Source of the DNA: an uncultured Porphyromonadaceae bacterium | Lineage (GTDB): Bacteria; Bacteroidota; Bacteroidia; Bacteroidales; Muribaculaceae | Assembly (NCBI GenBank): GCA_900546835.1 | Contig: UREH01000121.1 | Location: 1-7,149 of the forward strand | Direction of reading: 5' to 3' | DNA: 7,149 bases | Part shown: piece after piece, positions 1 through 6,327 of the stretch | How positions within the stretch are numbered: position 1 is the stretch's first letter | Layout of the letters: every line of letters starts with the position of its first letter | Translations under genes and position numbers: made by a program | The notes under the pieces: generated by a model | Seen by the model: only the letters and a program-made list of their open reading frames with translations | What the model was told of the DNA's origin: nothing | Databases searched by the model: none

Positions 1-809
1 GATTTTACCTTCAGCATCCATCCTATGAAGGTGGGATTGGAGACAGCCACGGCCATGCGCCATCCGGCCATGTTGTGGCTCTTGCTCAGCGAGTTCATCT
101 CCACGGCCACTTCGCGCGCTCCCTCAATCTGCATTATGCTCGTGGGGCGTTCGCTGAGGATGAAGCTGTAGGGATTGTCGTGGGATATCACTATGTTGTG
201 GCGGCGCCCGAAGTCGATGATTCTGCGGAGCACCTCCATATCGGCCGGTGTGCCGGTTGGCATGTGGGGATAGTTCACCCACATCATCTTTATGCGGTCG
301 AGCGGCATCCCCTCGAGCTGGTCGAAATCGGGCTGCCAGCCGCGCCCGGCGGTCAGGTCGTAGCTGAAGATTTCGGCCTGGGCGAGTTTCGATGCGGAGC
401 TATATGTGGGATATCCGGGATTGGGCACGAGCACGCCGTCGCCGGGGTTGAGGAATGTCAGTGAGAGCAGCATCACACCCTCCTTCGAGCCGATGAGCGG
501 CTGGAGCTCGGTGGTGGGGTCGAGCGCTACGCCGTACCAGCGGCGGTACCAGTCGGACCATGCCTGCCGCAGTGCGGGAGCGCCGGTGGTGGGCTGGTAG
601 CTGTGGGTGTCGCTACGCGCGGCCTCGGCGGCGAGTGCGTCGATTACCTCGGGGGATGGCGGCAGGTCGGGACCGCCGATGGCTAGCGAAATCACGTCGG
701 CACCGGCGGCCTTCATGGCTGCCACTTCGCGCAGCTTGCGCGAAAAATAGTATTCTTTGATTTCGTCGACGCGGTCGGCGGGAGCTATTTTTATTTTATT
801 GTGTGTCAT
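1..809 (-). CDS. Class I/II PLP-dependent aminotransferase, C-terminus beyond window (probable aromatic amino acid operon member)
   Basis: An open frame without stops runs from the ATG at 809 to the left edge (269 codons seen; the family is usually about 380-400 residues, so roughly the last third is missing). This is a fold-type I PLP enzyme that transfers an amino group between an amino acid and a 2-oxoacid in the cytoplasm. Visible motifs are GSKEG in the cofactor-binding region, NYPHMPTG with Asn179, HDNPY with Asp211 and Tyr214, and the Schiff-base lysine Lys243 in SLSKSHNMAGWRMA, which fits the class I/II pyridoxal-phosphate signature. The start lies 12 nt after the pheA stop, so the two are very probably co-transcribed. 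In Bacteroides an aminotransferase follows pheA and precedes a DAHP synthase/chorismate mutase and tyrA. By that analogy it probably makes Phe/Tyr from phenylpyruvate/hydroxyphenylpyruvate. Related enzymes are often annotated aspartate or LL-diaminopimelate aminotransferase, and sequence alone does not fix the substrate. Confidence 0.93.
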   Translation of the reverse strand, partial: MTHNKIKIAPADRVDEIKEYYFSRKLREVAAMKAAGADVISLAIGGPDLPPSPEVIDALAAEAARSDTHSYQPTTGAPALRQAWSDWYRRWYGVALDPTTELQPLIGSKEGVMLLSLTFLNPGDGVLVPNPGYPTYSSASKLAQAEIFSYDLTAGRGWQPDFDQLEGMPLDRIKMMWVNYPHMPTGTPADMEVLRRIIDFGRRHNIVISHDNPYSFILSERPTSIMQIEGAREVAVEMNSLSKSHNMAGWRMAVAVSNPTFIGWMLKVK

Positions 810-821
810 TGTCGGGGGATG

Positions 822-1688
822 TCAGATTTCGTTGTCGCACTGGCGGTATTCGCCGAGCACGCGAAGTTCGCTTATCAGCGGTGTCACGGCGGCCAGGGCC
901 TGGGTGTAACGCACATAGCTGTCGAATGTCAGGTCTACGTAGAAGCGATACTCCCATTCACGCCCCAATATCGGCATCGACTGGATTTTGCTGAGGTTCA
1001 TGTCGTAGAAACTCAGTATGGTGAGCACCTTGCTCAGCGCCCCCTTGGAGTGCTGGAGGGTGAAGACGATCGAGGCCTTGTCGAGAGTCTCGGGCTTCGG
1101 ACGCAGCTCCGGCACCACGAGCGGGTCGGCCAGCACGAGAAAGCGCGTGAAGTTGCGCTTGTTTGTCTCGATACCGCGCTCCAGTATGTTGAGTCCGTAG
1201 AGCTTGGCGGCATATTCGCCGCATACGGCCGCATGCCCCGTCAGCTGCTGTTGGGCTATCTCGCGGGCCGAGCCGGCAGTGTCGAATTTCTCGACCATAC
1301 GGAGATTGGGGTGGCGCCGCAGATATTCCTCGCACTGCATCAGCGCCATCGGGTGGGAGTTTACCTCCGTCAGGTCGCCGATATTCTGGCCCGGTAGCGC
1401 TGCCAGCACATGAGAGATGCGCGTCTTGTGCTCGCCCACAACCACGGCGCGGCTTTTGCGCAGAAGTTCGTGGTTCTGCAGAAGCGCCCCGGCTATGGTG
1501 TTTTCGATTGCCATGATGCCAAGCAGCGACGCGTCGGCGTCGAGCAGCCGCATCATCTCCGGAAACGAGTCGCAGGGCACCGTCTCAATCTCCTCGCCCT
1601 CGAAGTGCGAGCCGAAATACGCCCGTGCGGCGGCATCGTGAAAGCATCCCGCCACACCCTGAATAGTCACCCGTCGTTTATTATCCAT
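822..1688 (-). CDS. pheA: Prephenate dehydratase with C-terminal ACT domain
   Basis: A 288-residue cytoplasmic enzyme that converts prephenate to phenylpyruvate, the committed step to phenylalanine. The catalytic domain covers about residues 5-190, opening with IQGVAGCFHD, with AIENTIAG at 60-67 and the catalytic TRF motif at 181-183 (NFTRF). An ACT domain covers about 204-280, with GALS at 216-219, the Phe-binding motif of this family. The usual ESRP motif is replaced by QSMP (236-239). There is no N-terminal chorismate mutase domain, unlike the E. coli P-protein; in Bacteroidetes that activity is typically fused to DAHP synthase. The ATG at 1688 gives a normal N-terminus. The gene is preceded by a leader of about 280 nt containing a Phe/Tyr-rich mini-ORF and hairpins, suggesting attenuation as well as allosteric control through the ACT domain. 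The aminotransferase follows 12 nt downstream. Confidence 0.97.
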   Translation of the reverse strand: MDNKRRVTIQGVAGCFHDAAARAYFGSHFEGEEIETVPCDSFPEMMRLLDADASLLGIMAIENTIAGALLQNHELLRKSRAVVVGEHKTRISHVLAALPGQNIGDLTEVNSHPMALMQCEEYLRRHPNLRMVEKFDTAGSAREIAQQQLTGHAAVCGEYAAKLYGLNILERGIETNKRNFTRFLVLADPLVVPELRPKPETLDKASIVFTLQHSKGALSKVLTILSFYDMNLSKIQSMPILGREWEYRFYVDLTFDSYVRYTQALAAVTPLISELRVLGEYRQCDNEI

Positions 1689-1721
1689 ATCTTATCGGTA
1701 TCTGTTATTCAATTTTACATC

Positions 1722-1797
1722 GGCGACAAATCGGATTTGCGCCTTGGCCGTTCAGACAGCGTCCCGCTTCACCTTGTTGCGTTGGTGGAGCGGGACG
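1722..1797 (-). promoter_or_regulatory. Structured pheA leader: two hairpins with an alternative pairing to the leader ORF
   Basis: On the pheA strand, hairpin A pairs CGTCCCGCTCCACC (1784-1797) with GGTGAAGCGGGACG (1760-1773): nine pairs, one C-A mismatch, four pairs, and a 10-nt loop. Its 5' arm contains CCGCTCC (1787-1793), which can instead pair with GGAGCGG inside the leader ORF (1874-1880). Hairpin B pairs GGCG-CAAAT with ATTTG-CGCC (1722-1743) with one bulged T and a 3-nt loop, ending 33 nt before the pheA ATG. A further weak hairpin lies within the leader ORF (1891-1898 with 1877-1884). Neither main hairpin is followed by a U-tract, so an ordinary intrinsic terminator is not apparent. 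Rho-dependent termination or control of pheA translation are alternatives. The structures are seen; their role is inferred. Confidence 0.6.
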
Positions 1798-1852
1798 TCG
1801 TTATGAGGTCGGTTGAATCTGTGCTGTAAACCTTTCGGGGCAAAATCGATTG

Positions 1853-1930
1853 TCAGAAAGCCACACGCCTTATCCGCTCCTTTTTGCAGTAAAAGAAGTA
1901 AAAATAGCCGTATGTGCTAAATCGTGTCAT
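1853..1930 (-). CDS. Putative Phe/Tyr-rich leader peptide of the pheA operon (pheL-like)
   Basis: A 25-codon ORF from ATG (1928-1930) to TGA (1853-1855). It has Phe at residues 4, 10, 12, 13 and 25 and Tyr at 7, 9, 11 and 14, so nine of 25 residues are Phe or Tyr, and residues 9-14 read YFYFFY. It then becomes basic (CKKERIRR). It starts about 40 nt after the predicted transcription start of the promoter at 1979-2009 and ends 164 nt before the pheA ATG. A/T-rich sequence precedes the ATG, as is normal for this phylum. Codons 17-19 contain GGAGCGG, exactly complementary to part of the downstream hairpin (1787-1793). This is how attenuator leader peptides are built: a run of regulatory codons just ahead of an RNA segment that takes part in alternative folding. 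Using both Phe and Tyr codons would suit an operon serving both amino acids. Expression is not shown by sequence alone. Confidence 0.72.
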   Translation of the reverse strand: MTRFSTYGYFYFFYCKKERIRRVAF

Positions 1931-1978
1931 AATTTCGATTAATGGCTTGATTTTGGCTTTTCTGTCAGCTTTACCCCG

Positions 1979-2009
1979 CAAATTTAATCATTTTTTCTGA
2001 TTTTCCCAA
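1979..2009 (-). promoter_or_regulatory. Bacteroidetes-type promoter for the pheA leader/operon
   Basis: On the minus strand TTG (2007-2009) is followed by exactly 20 nt and then TAAATTTG (1979-1986), a perfect match to the Bacteroidetes -33 TTG / -7 TAnnTTTG promoter. The transcript would start near 1972, giving a 5' UTR of about 40 nt to the leader-peptide ATG and about 285 nt to pheA. Confidence 0.75.
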
Positions 2010-2095
2010 CATCCCCTTTCCTTTTGCATTTCATTCGCTTTATTTGAGCGGTCGACGCATGTAGCGATATTCATGTTGGCTGCCAAAAGTAGAGC

Positions 2096-2167
2096 TGCAC
2101 CCCGGTGCATCCGAATATCAGCCGCTTAGCCTCTGGAGATGGGTGGATGCAACAGTATTGCACCGGG
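2096..2167. other. Intergenic inverted-repeat structure of unknown role
   Basis: CCCGGTG (2101-2107) is complementary to CACCGGG (2161-2167), and the adjoining CATCC (2108-2112) to GGATG (2145-2149). Together they can form a 12-bp composite stem with an 11-nt bulge on one side and a 32-nt apical loop. A competing local palindrome, TGCACC-CC-GGTGCA, lies at 2096-2109. The element sits between the divergent pheA and rplS promoters and upstream of both, so it is not part of either predicted leader. It could be a small RNA, a binding site, or a remnant of a mobile element. I do not recognise it. Apart from this structure I see no gene in 2010-2200. Confidence 0.4.
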
Positions 2168-2202
2168 ATTCTGGAAATTCGCCGGAAATTTCGGGGGAGG
2201 GC

Positions 2203-2233
2203 TTGGCGGTTAGGGGAAAAAGAGTTAACTTTG
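2203..2233 (+). promoter_or_regulatory. Bacteroidetes-type promoter for rplS
   Basis: TTG at 2203-2205, a spacer of exactly 20 nt, then TAACTTTG at 2226-2233 match the -33 TTG / -7 TAnnTTTG consensus. Transcription should begin near 2239, leaving a leader of about 78 nt before the rplS ATG. Confidence 0.8.
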
Positions 2234-2238
2234 CGGTC

Positions 2239-2317
2239 GGAAAATTCGTAACCGCTGGCGGGACATTGCAGCCCGCGAATGTTGCGAGCATTAGTTAACA
2301 TTTTAAAGCTTTAAAAA
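2239..2317 (+). promoter_or_regulatory. rplS 5' leader with hairpin and palindrome before the start codon
   Basis: The predicted leader holds GCGGG (2258-2262) complementary to CCCGC (2272-2276) across a 9-nt loop. A second possible pairing, ACATT (2263-2267) with AATGT (2278-2282), excludes the first. A perfect 16-bp palindrome, TTTTAAAGCTTTAAAA, occupies 2301-2316 directly before the ATG. Ribosomal protein leaders often mediate feedback control, so an autogenous L19 leader is possible, but no conserved motif is recognised here. Confidence 0.35.
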
Positions 2318-2683
2318 ATGGACTTAATCAAGGTAGCCGAAGAGGCATTTGCCACCGGCAAACAGCATCCCCAGTTCGGCCCCGGCGACACCATCACAGT
2401 CGCTTACCGCATCAAAGAGGGTAACAAAGAGCGTATCCAGCAGTATCGCGGCGTTGTGATCAAAATCTCCGGCGAAGGCGCTAAGAAACGTTTCACCGTT
2501 CGCAAGATGAGCGACAATATCGGCGTTGAGCGTATCTTCCCCCTGGAGTCGCCGTTTATCGACTCGATTGTCGTTAACAAATACGGCAAGGTGCGTCGCG
2601 CAAAACTTTACTATCTCCGTGGCCTCACCGGCAAGAAAGCCCGTATCAAGGAGCGCCGCGTAGTGGCAAAGAAAGAGGCTTGA
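2318..2683 (+). CDS. rplS: 50S ribosomal protein L19
   Basis: A 121-residue protein of the bL19 family, about the usual size (near 115). It contributes to the 30S-50S interface. Recognisable family segments are [22 protein letters not shown] near the N-terminus, QYRGVVIKI, the central [18 protein letters not shown], and the C-terminal [25 protein letters not shown], typical of L19. The ATG at 2318 is preceded by A/T-rich sequence rather than a Shine-Dalgarno site, as is normal in Bacteroidetes. It is transcribed alone here, with its own promoter at 2203-2233 and an intrinsic terminator at 2725-2764, and is not next to rpsP, rimM or trmD as in many other bacteria. Confidence 0.99.
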   Translation: MDLIKVAEEAFATGKQHPQFGPGDTITVAYRIKEGNKERIQQYRGVVIKISGEGAKKRFTVRKMSDNIGVERIFPLESPFIDSIVVNKYGKVRRAKLYYLRGLTGKKARIKERRVVAKKEA

Positions 2684-2724
2684 TCTCCCTCTTTTCCGCG
2701 CTTACGCAGTCAGAAAATGAAGTC

Positions 2725-2764
2725 AGGCGATGTGTCCCCCCCTGCGGGCCACACCGCCTTTTTT
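2725..2764 (+). terminator. Intrinsic terminator of rplS
   Basis: AGGCG (2725-2729) pairs with CGCCT (2755-2759), and TGTG (2731-2734) with CACA (2750-2753), separated by one A-C mismatch. CCC/GGG may also pair in the loop, and six T residues follow (2759-2764). It begins 42 nt after the rplS stop and lies between two convergent genes. The opposite strand lacks a U-tract after the stem, so the signal mainly serves rplS. Confidence 0.8.
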
Positions 2765-2775
2765 ATTGGTATTTT

Positions 2776-3729
2776 TTAGAGTGTCTTATCGGAGCCGGTG
2801 GCATCCTGATAATACCGGTAGACGGTTTCGGAGGCTTTCGCCATATGGGTGGAGGCCTCGGTTTCTGTTCCGTGGAAGTCTTTCACAAATATGGCGAGCG
2901 TATAGTGCCGACCATCGGGGAGCTGCACGCGCCCCACGTCGTTGTGGGCGGTCAGCACGCCGTCGGCGTTTCTGAAGCCGGAACCGGTCTTGTGTGCCAC
3001 GCTGACCCCCGGCTTATCGGTCAGGGGCGCCACGATGCGGTCGGTGCCGGTAGCGCAGCCGCGCAGGTCGGCGATTATCATTTCCCGGTCGGCTGGATGG
3101 AGGAAAGCCCGGTCGGCAAACAGTCGTTCCACCAGCAGTGCGGCTCCCAGCGGCGAAGTGAAGTTGCGGTAGCAGAGTGAGTGATTGCTCCACATATCTT
3201 CCTCGCTGAAGACCATGCTGAAACTTTCGCGCGGAATCAGCGTGGCGATAAGACTGTCGGCCACGGCTACGTTTTGCAGATGCGTGAACATGTAGTTGCT
3301 GGCGTTATTGTCGCTCTGGCGGATGGTATAGCTCAGAAGAGTGGAAATCGGCAGTCGTATCTCCGCCTCCTTGTGGTCCGCAAGCATGGGCGACCACGTG
3401 TCAGGGTTCAATTCACTGCGGTTCAGCGTCACGATGCTGTCGGGCGTATGTCGGCCCTCTCTCAGAGTGTGGCATAGGGCGATGGCCTGATGTAGCTTGA
3501 ATACACTCATCATCGGGTATTTGGCCTGATTGTTTATTGTCAGCGTGTCGCCCCGGTCGGTTATCAGGGCGATACCCATCTCGCCTGGACAGCTGTCGGC
3601 TATGGCCTGCAGCGAGTCGGCCAGCTCCGCCATCGTCTCGGCGGCGGTGTCTGTAGTGGTGTTTTTATGAGTGCAGGATGCCATTGCAATTGCGGCACCC
3701 AGCATTGCGGAAAATATTGTCAGTTTCAT
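2776..3729 (-). CDS. Class A (CfxA/CepA-like, subclass A2) serine beta-lactamase, predicted lipoprotein
   Basis: A 317-residue enzyme expected to hydrolyse beta-lactams in the periplasm. The N-terminus is a short signal peptide ending in MASC with Cys19, an approximate lipobox, so it is probably lipid-anchored. Catalytic motifs are complete: S75-VF-K78 (SxxK), S139-DN (SDN loop), an omega loop with E176-EDM fitting the ExxM pattern of subclass A2 (Glu166 equivalent), and K247-TGSG (KTG). The segments FTSPLGAALLVERLF, TGTDRIVAPL and the C-terminal YTLAIFVKDFHGTE strongly resemble the Bacteroides/Prevotella CfxA group. Length suits the family. No mobilisation genes lie next to it; it follows the hrpB stop by 18 nt and no promoter is visible in the gap, so co-transcription with hrpB is likely. 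The substrate range (penicillins or cephalosporins) cannot be read from motifs. Confidence 0.95.
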   Translation of the reverse strand: MKLTIFSAMLGAAIAMASCTHKNTTTDTAAETMAELADSLQAIADSCPGEMGIALITDRGDTLTINNQAKYPMMSVFKLHQAIALCHTLREGRHTPDSIVTLNRSELNPDTWSPMLADHKEAEIRLPISTLLSYTIRQSDNNASNYMFTHLQNVAVADSLIATLIPRESFSMVFSEEDMWSNHSLCYRNFTSPLGAALLVERLFADRAFLHPADREMIIADLRGCATGTDRIVAPLTDKPGVSVAHKTGSGFRNADGVLTAHNDVGRVQLPDGRHYTLAIFVKDFHGTETEASTHMAKASETVYRYYQDATGSDKTL

Positions 3730-3747
3730 ATATTGTATTGCTTCTTA

Positions 3748-6249
3748 TCAGGGGTTGTCGGGCCATGCGTGTTTCGGATAGCGTCGGCGCAGCTCCTTGC
3801 GCACTTCGAAATAGGTCGTCTTCCAGAACCCTTCCATGTCCTGTGTGAGCTGTACGGGCTTGAACCCTGGCGAGAGCAGTTCCATAAGCACGGGGCGCTT
3901 GCCGCCGTCGAGCCTCGGCGTCGATTTCAGTCCGAAACAGTCCTGCAGGCGTGCTCTCACCACCGGCGCTTCGGCTCCGCGGCGGTATTCTATGCGGGCG
4001 GTGCGTCCGGCGGGGAGCTTGATGCTTGCGGGGGCGAGCGTGTCGAGCGCGTTCTGCTGCTCGTAGCTCAGCATGCCGCGGATTACGGTTGTCATGTCGA
4101 TTTTCTTCAGTTCCTGGGCGGTGTTGGCCTTGCCTATATACATCGGAAGCCACTCTGCGGCGGTTGCGAGCACGGAGCCGGTATCTACCTGCGGCAGATT
4201 TAGCTCGGGATGCCATTCGGTCAGGGTGGCGATGCGCGTCTGCAGGGCCTGCACGTCGTCGTTGAAGTCGAACATCGAAAGCCCCTCCTTCGGCGCCGCA
4301 TGGCCGATTGCATCAATGGTGAGCTTACGTATTTCCGGCCCGCTGGCCTGGCGCGTCGCAATAATCAGCGCTCCGATGCGCAACTCGCTGTGGGCCACGG
4401 CGCGGGCGGCGCGCGAGTCCCACCCTACGTTCTCGATCCACCGGCCGGCTTCGGCGGCGAAATCCTCGCTGAGCGGTGCGGCGAGATATATCCTGCTGCC
4501 GGTCGATGCCACCGCAAGCAGCCGGTTGCCTGCCAGCGGATCGGCCTCGTTCAGGCCTACGTATTCGCCGCTTGCCAGTCGATAGCGCCCGTCGGTGGTG
4601 CCCATGGCAACACGTTCGGGGTAGGCGAGCGCCACCAGCCGCCCTGCCGCGCAGGGATCGAATGAGGCGTTGTCGGCCTCGCATCCTATCAGACGGCGGT
4701 ATTGCGAGGCGATGTCGGCGATGTGTTGCCAGCGGCCTGTGCAGCGGCTGCGGCAATACTGCCGCAGCAGGGCGATGCGGGTAGTAAGGTCGGCGTCGGC
4801 CTCATCATTGAGCGGGTCTTTCTCCTCAAGGAGGGCGGAAATGTCGCAGGCCAGGGCACGCAGCTGCGGTGTGGAGGCGCTGTCGAGCATTCGCGCTATG
4901 CGCGGATGGCAGGGGAGAGCGGCCAGTCGGCGTCCGGCAGTGGTGATACGGCCGTCGTCGTCGAGAGCACCGAGCGATTTGAGCAGCGTCTGTGCATGCG
5001 CTATGTGTCCCGGTGGCGGTGGCGTAATCCACGGCAGACGGCTTGGGTCGCTTTCGCCCCAGGCAGTTATATCGAGTACCATCGGCGCAAGGTCGGCGGT
5101 AAGTATCTCCGGCTCGCGCATAGGAGCCATGCGGTGCTCGGCGGCACGGCTCCACAGACGGTAGCAGACACCCTCCGAGAGGCGCCCGGCGCGTCCGGCG
5201 CGCTGACGGGCCATATCGAGCGATATTTTAGCGGTTGTCAGTCGGCTCAGCCCGCTTGCGGGGTCGTATACGAGCGTGCGGAAAAGTCCAGAATCCACCA
5301 CGATGCGTATCCCCTCGATGGTAAGAGATGTCTCGGCAATGGGGGTGGCGAGCACCACGCGTCGATCCCCGTTGTCGGCCGGTGTGAGTACACGCCGCTG
5401 CTGCTCGGGCGGCAGCATGCCGTAAAGCGGCAGAACTCGCGTTTCCCCGGGGAGGTCGGCGAGCAGTTCGGCGCATTTCATGATTTCCGCCTGTCCGGGG
5501 AGGAAGGCGAGGATATCTCCCTTGTGGGTGCGGTGCGCCTTCCGTACGGCCGATGCGACAGCCTGCGCGCAGTCGCGCGGGTCGATGTCATCTCCGTAGA
5601 TGGTCTCAACGTCGAAGAGTTTCCCCTCGCTGTGGATATGTGGAGCGTCCAAGCGTCGGCAAAGAGCGTCGGCGTCGAGCGTGGCCGACATCACAACTAT
5701 GCACAGGTCAGAACGGACAATCTCCTGGGCTTCAAGCGTTAGGGCAAGCGATACGTCGGAGGTAAGACTGCGCTCGTGATACTCGTCGAAGATCACCGCC
5801 GACACCCCTTCGAGCGTCGGGTCGGCCACGAGCATCCGTTCGAGAATCCCCTCCGTAATTACCTCAATCCGGGTGGCCTCGCTGACGCGTGTCTCGAAGC
5901 GCACTCGGTAGCCGACGGTGCGGCCAACCGGTTCGCCGAGCATTGCGGCCATGCGTATGGCCACCTGGCGGGCAGCCAGACGCCTCGGCTCCAGCATCAG
6001 AATCTTGCCGTCGACTCCCAGATCGCTTTGCCGGGCAGCCCTATTGAGGCCCTTACCCGTCTCCGATGCCTGCGCCTGCATCCCTTCGAGAATCGAGAGC
6101 GGCAGAAGCGTAGACTTGCCCGCGCCCGGAGGCGCCGTCACCACGAGGCGTGGTGTCCGCCTCAGCGATGCGTTAACATCCTCCGCGACAGCCGCCACGG
6201 GCAGCCATCCGAATCTCTCCGCAATCGTTTTCTCTCCTTTCATTTCCAT
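3748..6249 (-). CDS. hrpB: ATP-dependent helicase HrpB (DEAH-box family)
   Basis: About 833 residues from the ATG at 6249 (a second in-frame ATG is at 6243). It is a full-length HrpB-type superfamily 2 helicase, close to the E. coli size of just over 800. Numbered from the in-frame TTG at 6255, motifs are APPGAGKST (41-49, Walker A), LEPRRLAARQ (88-97), DEYHERS (157-163, motif II), SAT (190-192), FLPG (251-254), ATPIAETSLTIEG (303-315), and QRAGRAGR (351-358, motif VI). The C-terminus has the HrpB signature QLTQDMEGFWKTTYFEVRKE and RRYPKHAWPDNP. About 25 residues rich in Ala/Gln/Gly (roughly 58-82) are inserted between motifs I and Ia. The TTG at 6255 lies inside the -7 promoter element, so it is unlikely to be the start. 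HrpB function is poorly defined in most bacteria. The beta-lactamase gene follows after 18 nt. Confidence 0.96.
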   Translation of the reverse strand: MEMKGEKTIAERFGWLPVAAVAEDVNASLRRTPRLVVTAPPGAGKSTLLPLSILEGMQAQASETGKGLNRAARQSDLGVDGKILMLEPRRLAARQVAIRMAAMLGEPVGRTVGYRVRFETRVSEATRIEVITEGILERMLVADPTLEGVSAVIFDEYHERSLTSDVSLALTLEAQEIVRSDLCIVVMSATLDADALCRRLDAPHIHSEGKLFDVETIYGDDIDPRDCAQAVASAVRKAHRTHKGDILAFLPGQAEIMKCAELLADLPGETRVLPLYGMLPPEQQRRVLTPADNGDRRVVLATPIAETSLTIEGIRIVVDSGLFRTLVYDPASGLSRLTTAKISLDMARQRAGRAGRLSEGVCYRLWSRAAEHRMAPMREPEILTADLAPMVLDITAWGESDPSRLPWITPPPPGHIAHAQTLLKSLGALDDDGRITTAGRRLAALPCHPRIARMLDSASTPQLRALACDISALLEEKDPLNDEADADLTTRIALLRQYCRSRCTGRWQHIADIASQYRRLIGCEADNASFDPCAAGRLVALAYPERVAMGTTDGRYRLASGEYVGLNEADPLAGNRLLAVASTGSRIYLAAPLSEDFAAEAGRWIENVGWDSRAARAVAHSELRIGALIIATRQASGPEIRKLTIDAIGHAAPKEGLSMFDFNDDVQALQTRIATLTEWHPELNLPQVDTGSVLATAAEWLPMYIGKANTAQELKKIDMTTVIRGMLSYEQQNALDTLAPASIKLPAGRTARIEYRRGAEAPVVRARLQDCFGLKSTPRLDGGKRPVLMELLSPGFKPVQLTQDMEGFWKTTYFEVRKELRRRYPKHAWPDNP

Positions 6250-6252
6250 CTG

Positions 6253-6283
6253 CAAATTTAGCCATTTCTCCCCATACCCCCAA
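6253..6283 (-). promoter_or_regulatory. Bacteroidetes-type promoter for hrpB, abutting the start codon
   Basis: On the minus strand TTG (6281-6283) is followed by exactly 20 nt and TAAATTTG (6253-6260), a perfect -33/-7 pair. The transcript would begin within a few nucleotides of 6247. It would therefore start at or beside the ATGs at 6249 and 6243, giving a very short or absent 5' UTR. It probably also drives the downstream beta-lactamase gene. Confidence 0.72.
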
Positions 6284-6313
6284 TCGCTCCGCCATTTCCT
6301 GTTTATACTTTAA

Positions 6314-6327
6314 GGACTTTAAAGTCC
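6314..6327. repeat. Perfect 14-bp palindrome
   Basis: GGACTTTAAAGTCC is its own reverse complement, and a nearby CTTTAAGG (6309-6315) partly repeats it. It lies about 30 bp upstream of the -33 element of the hrpB promoter and about 20 bp before a small plus-strand ORF. It could be an operator or a scattered intergenic repeat; nothing here decides. Confidence 0.4.

Noticed and set aside
75..464. Plus-strand frame of 129 codons near the left edge
   Set aside because: It is antisense to the aminotransferase, whose own frame is open across the whole edge and carries the PLP lysine motif.
801..1397. Plus-strand frame of 198 codons opposite pheA
   Set aside because: It is antisense to the clear prephenate dehydratase, with no family features.
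1760..1797. Hairpin A as an intrinsic terminator on either strand
   Set aside because: The stem is strong, but no T-tract follows on either strand. It is kept as a regulatory hairpin instead.
2071..2301. Minus-strand frame of 76 codons between pheA and rplS
   Set aside because: It would run antisense through the rplS promoter and leader, and its translation looks like non-coding sequence with no domain features.
3665..4216. Minus-strand frame of 183 codons across the hrpB 3' end and the bla 5' end
   Set aside because: It overlaps two strongly supported genes in another frame on the same strand; its Arg/Ala-rich composition is a frame shadow.
4702..5742. Long plus-strand open frame (346 codons) opposite hrpB
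   Set aside because: It is fully antisense to a convincing full-length HrpB. The product is a low-complexity Arg/Gly/Val mix without recognisable motifs, typical of a GC-rich shadow frame.
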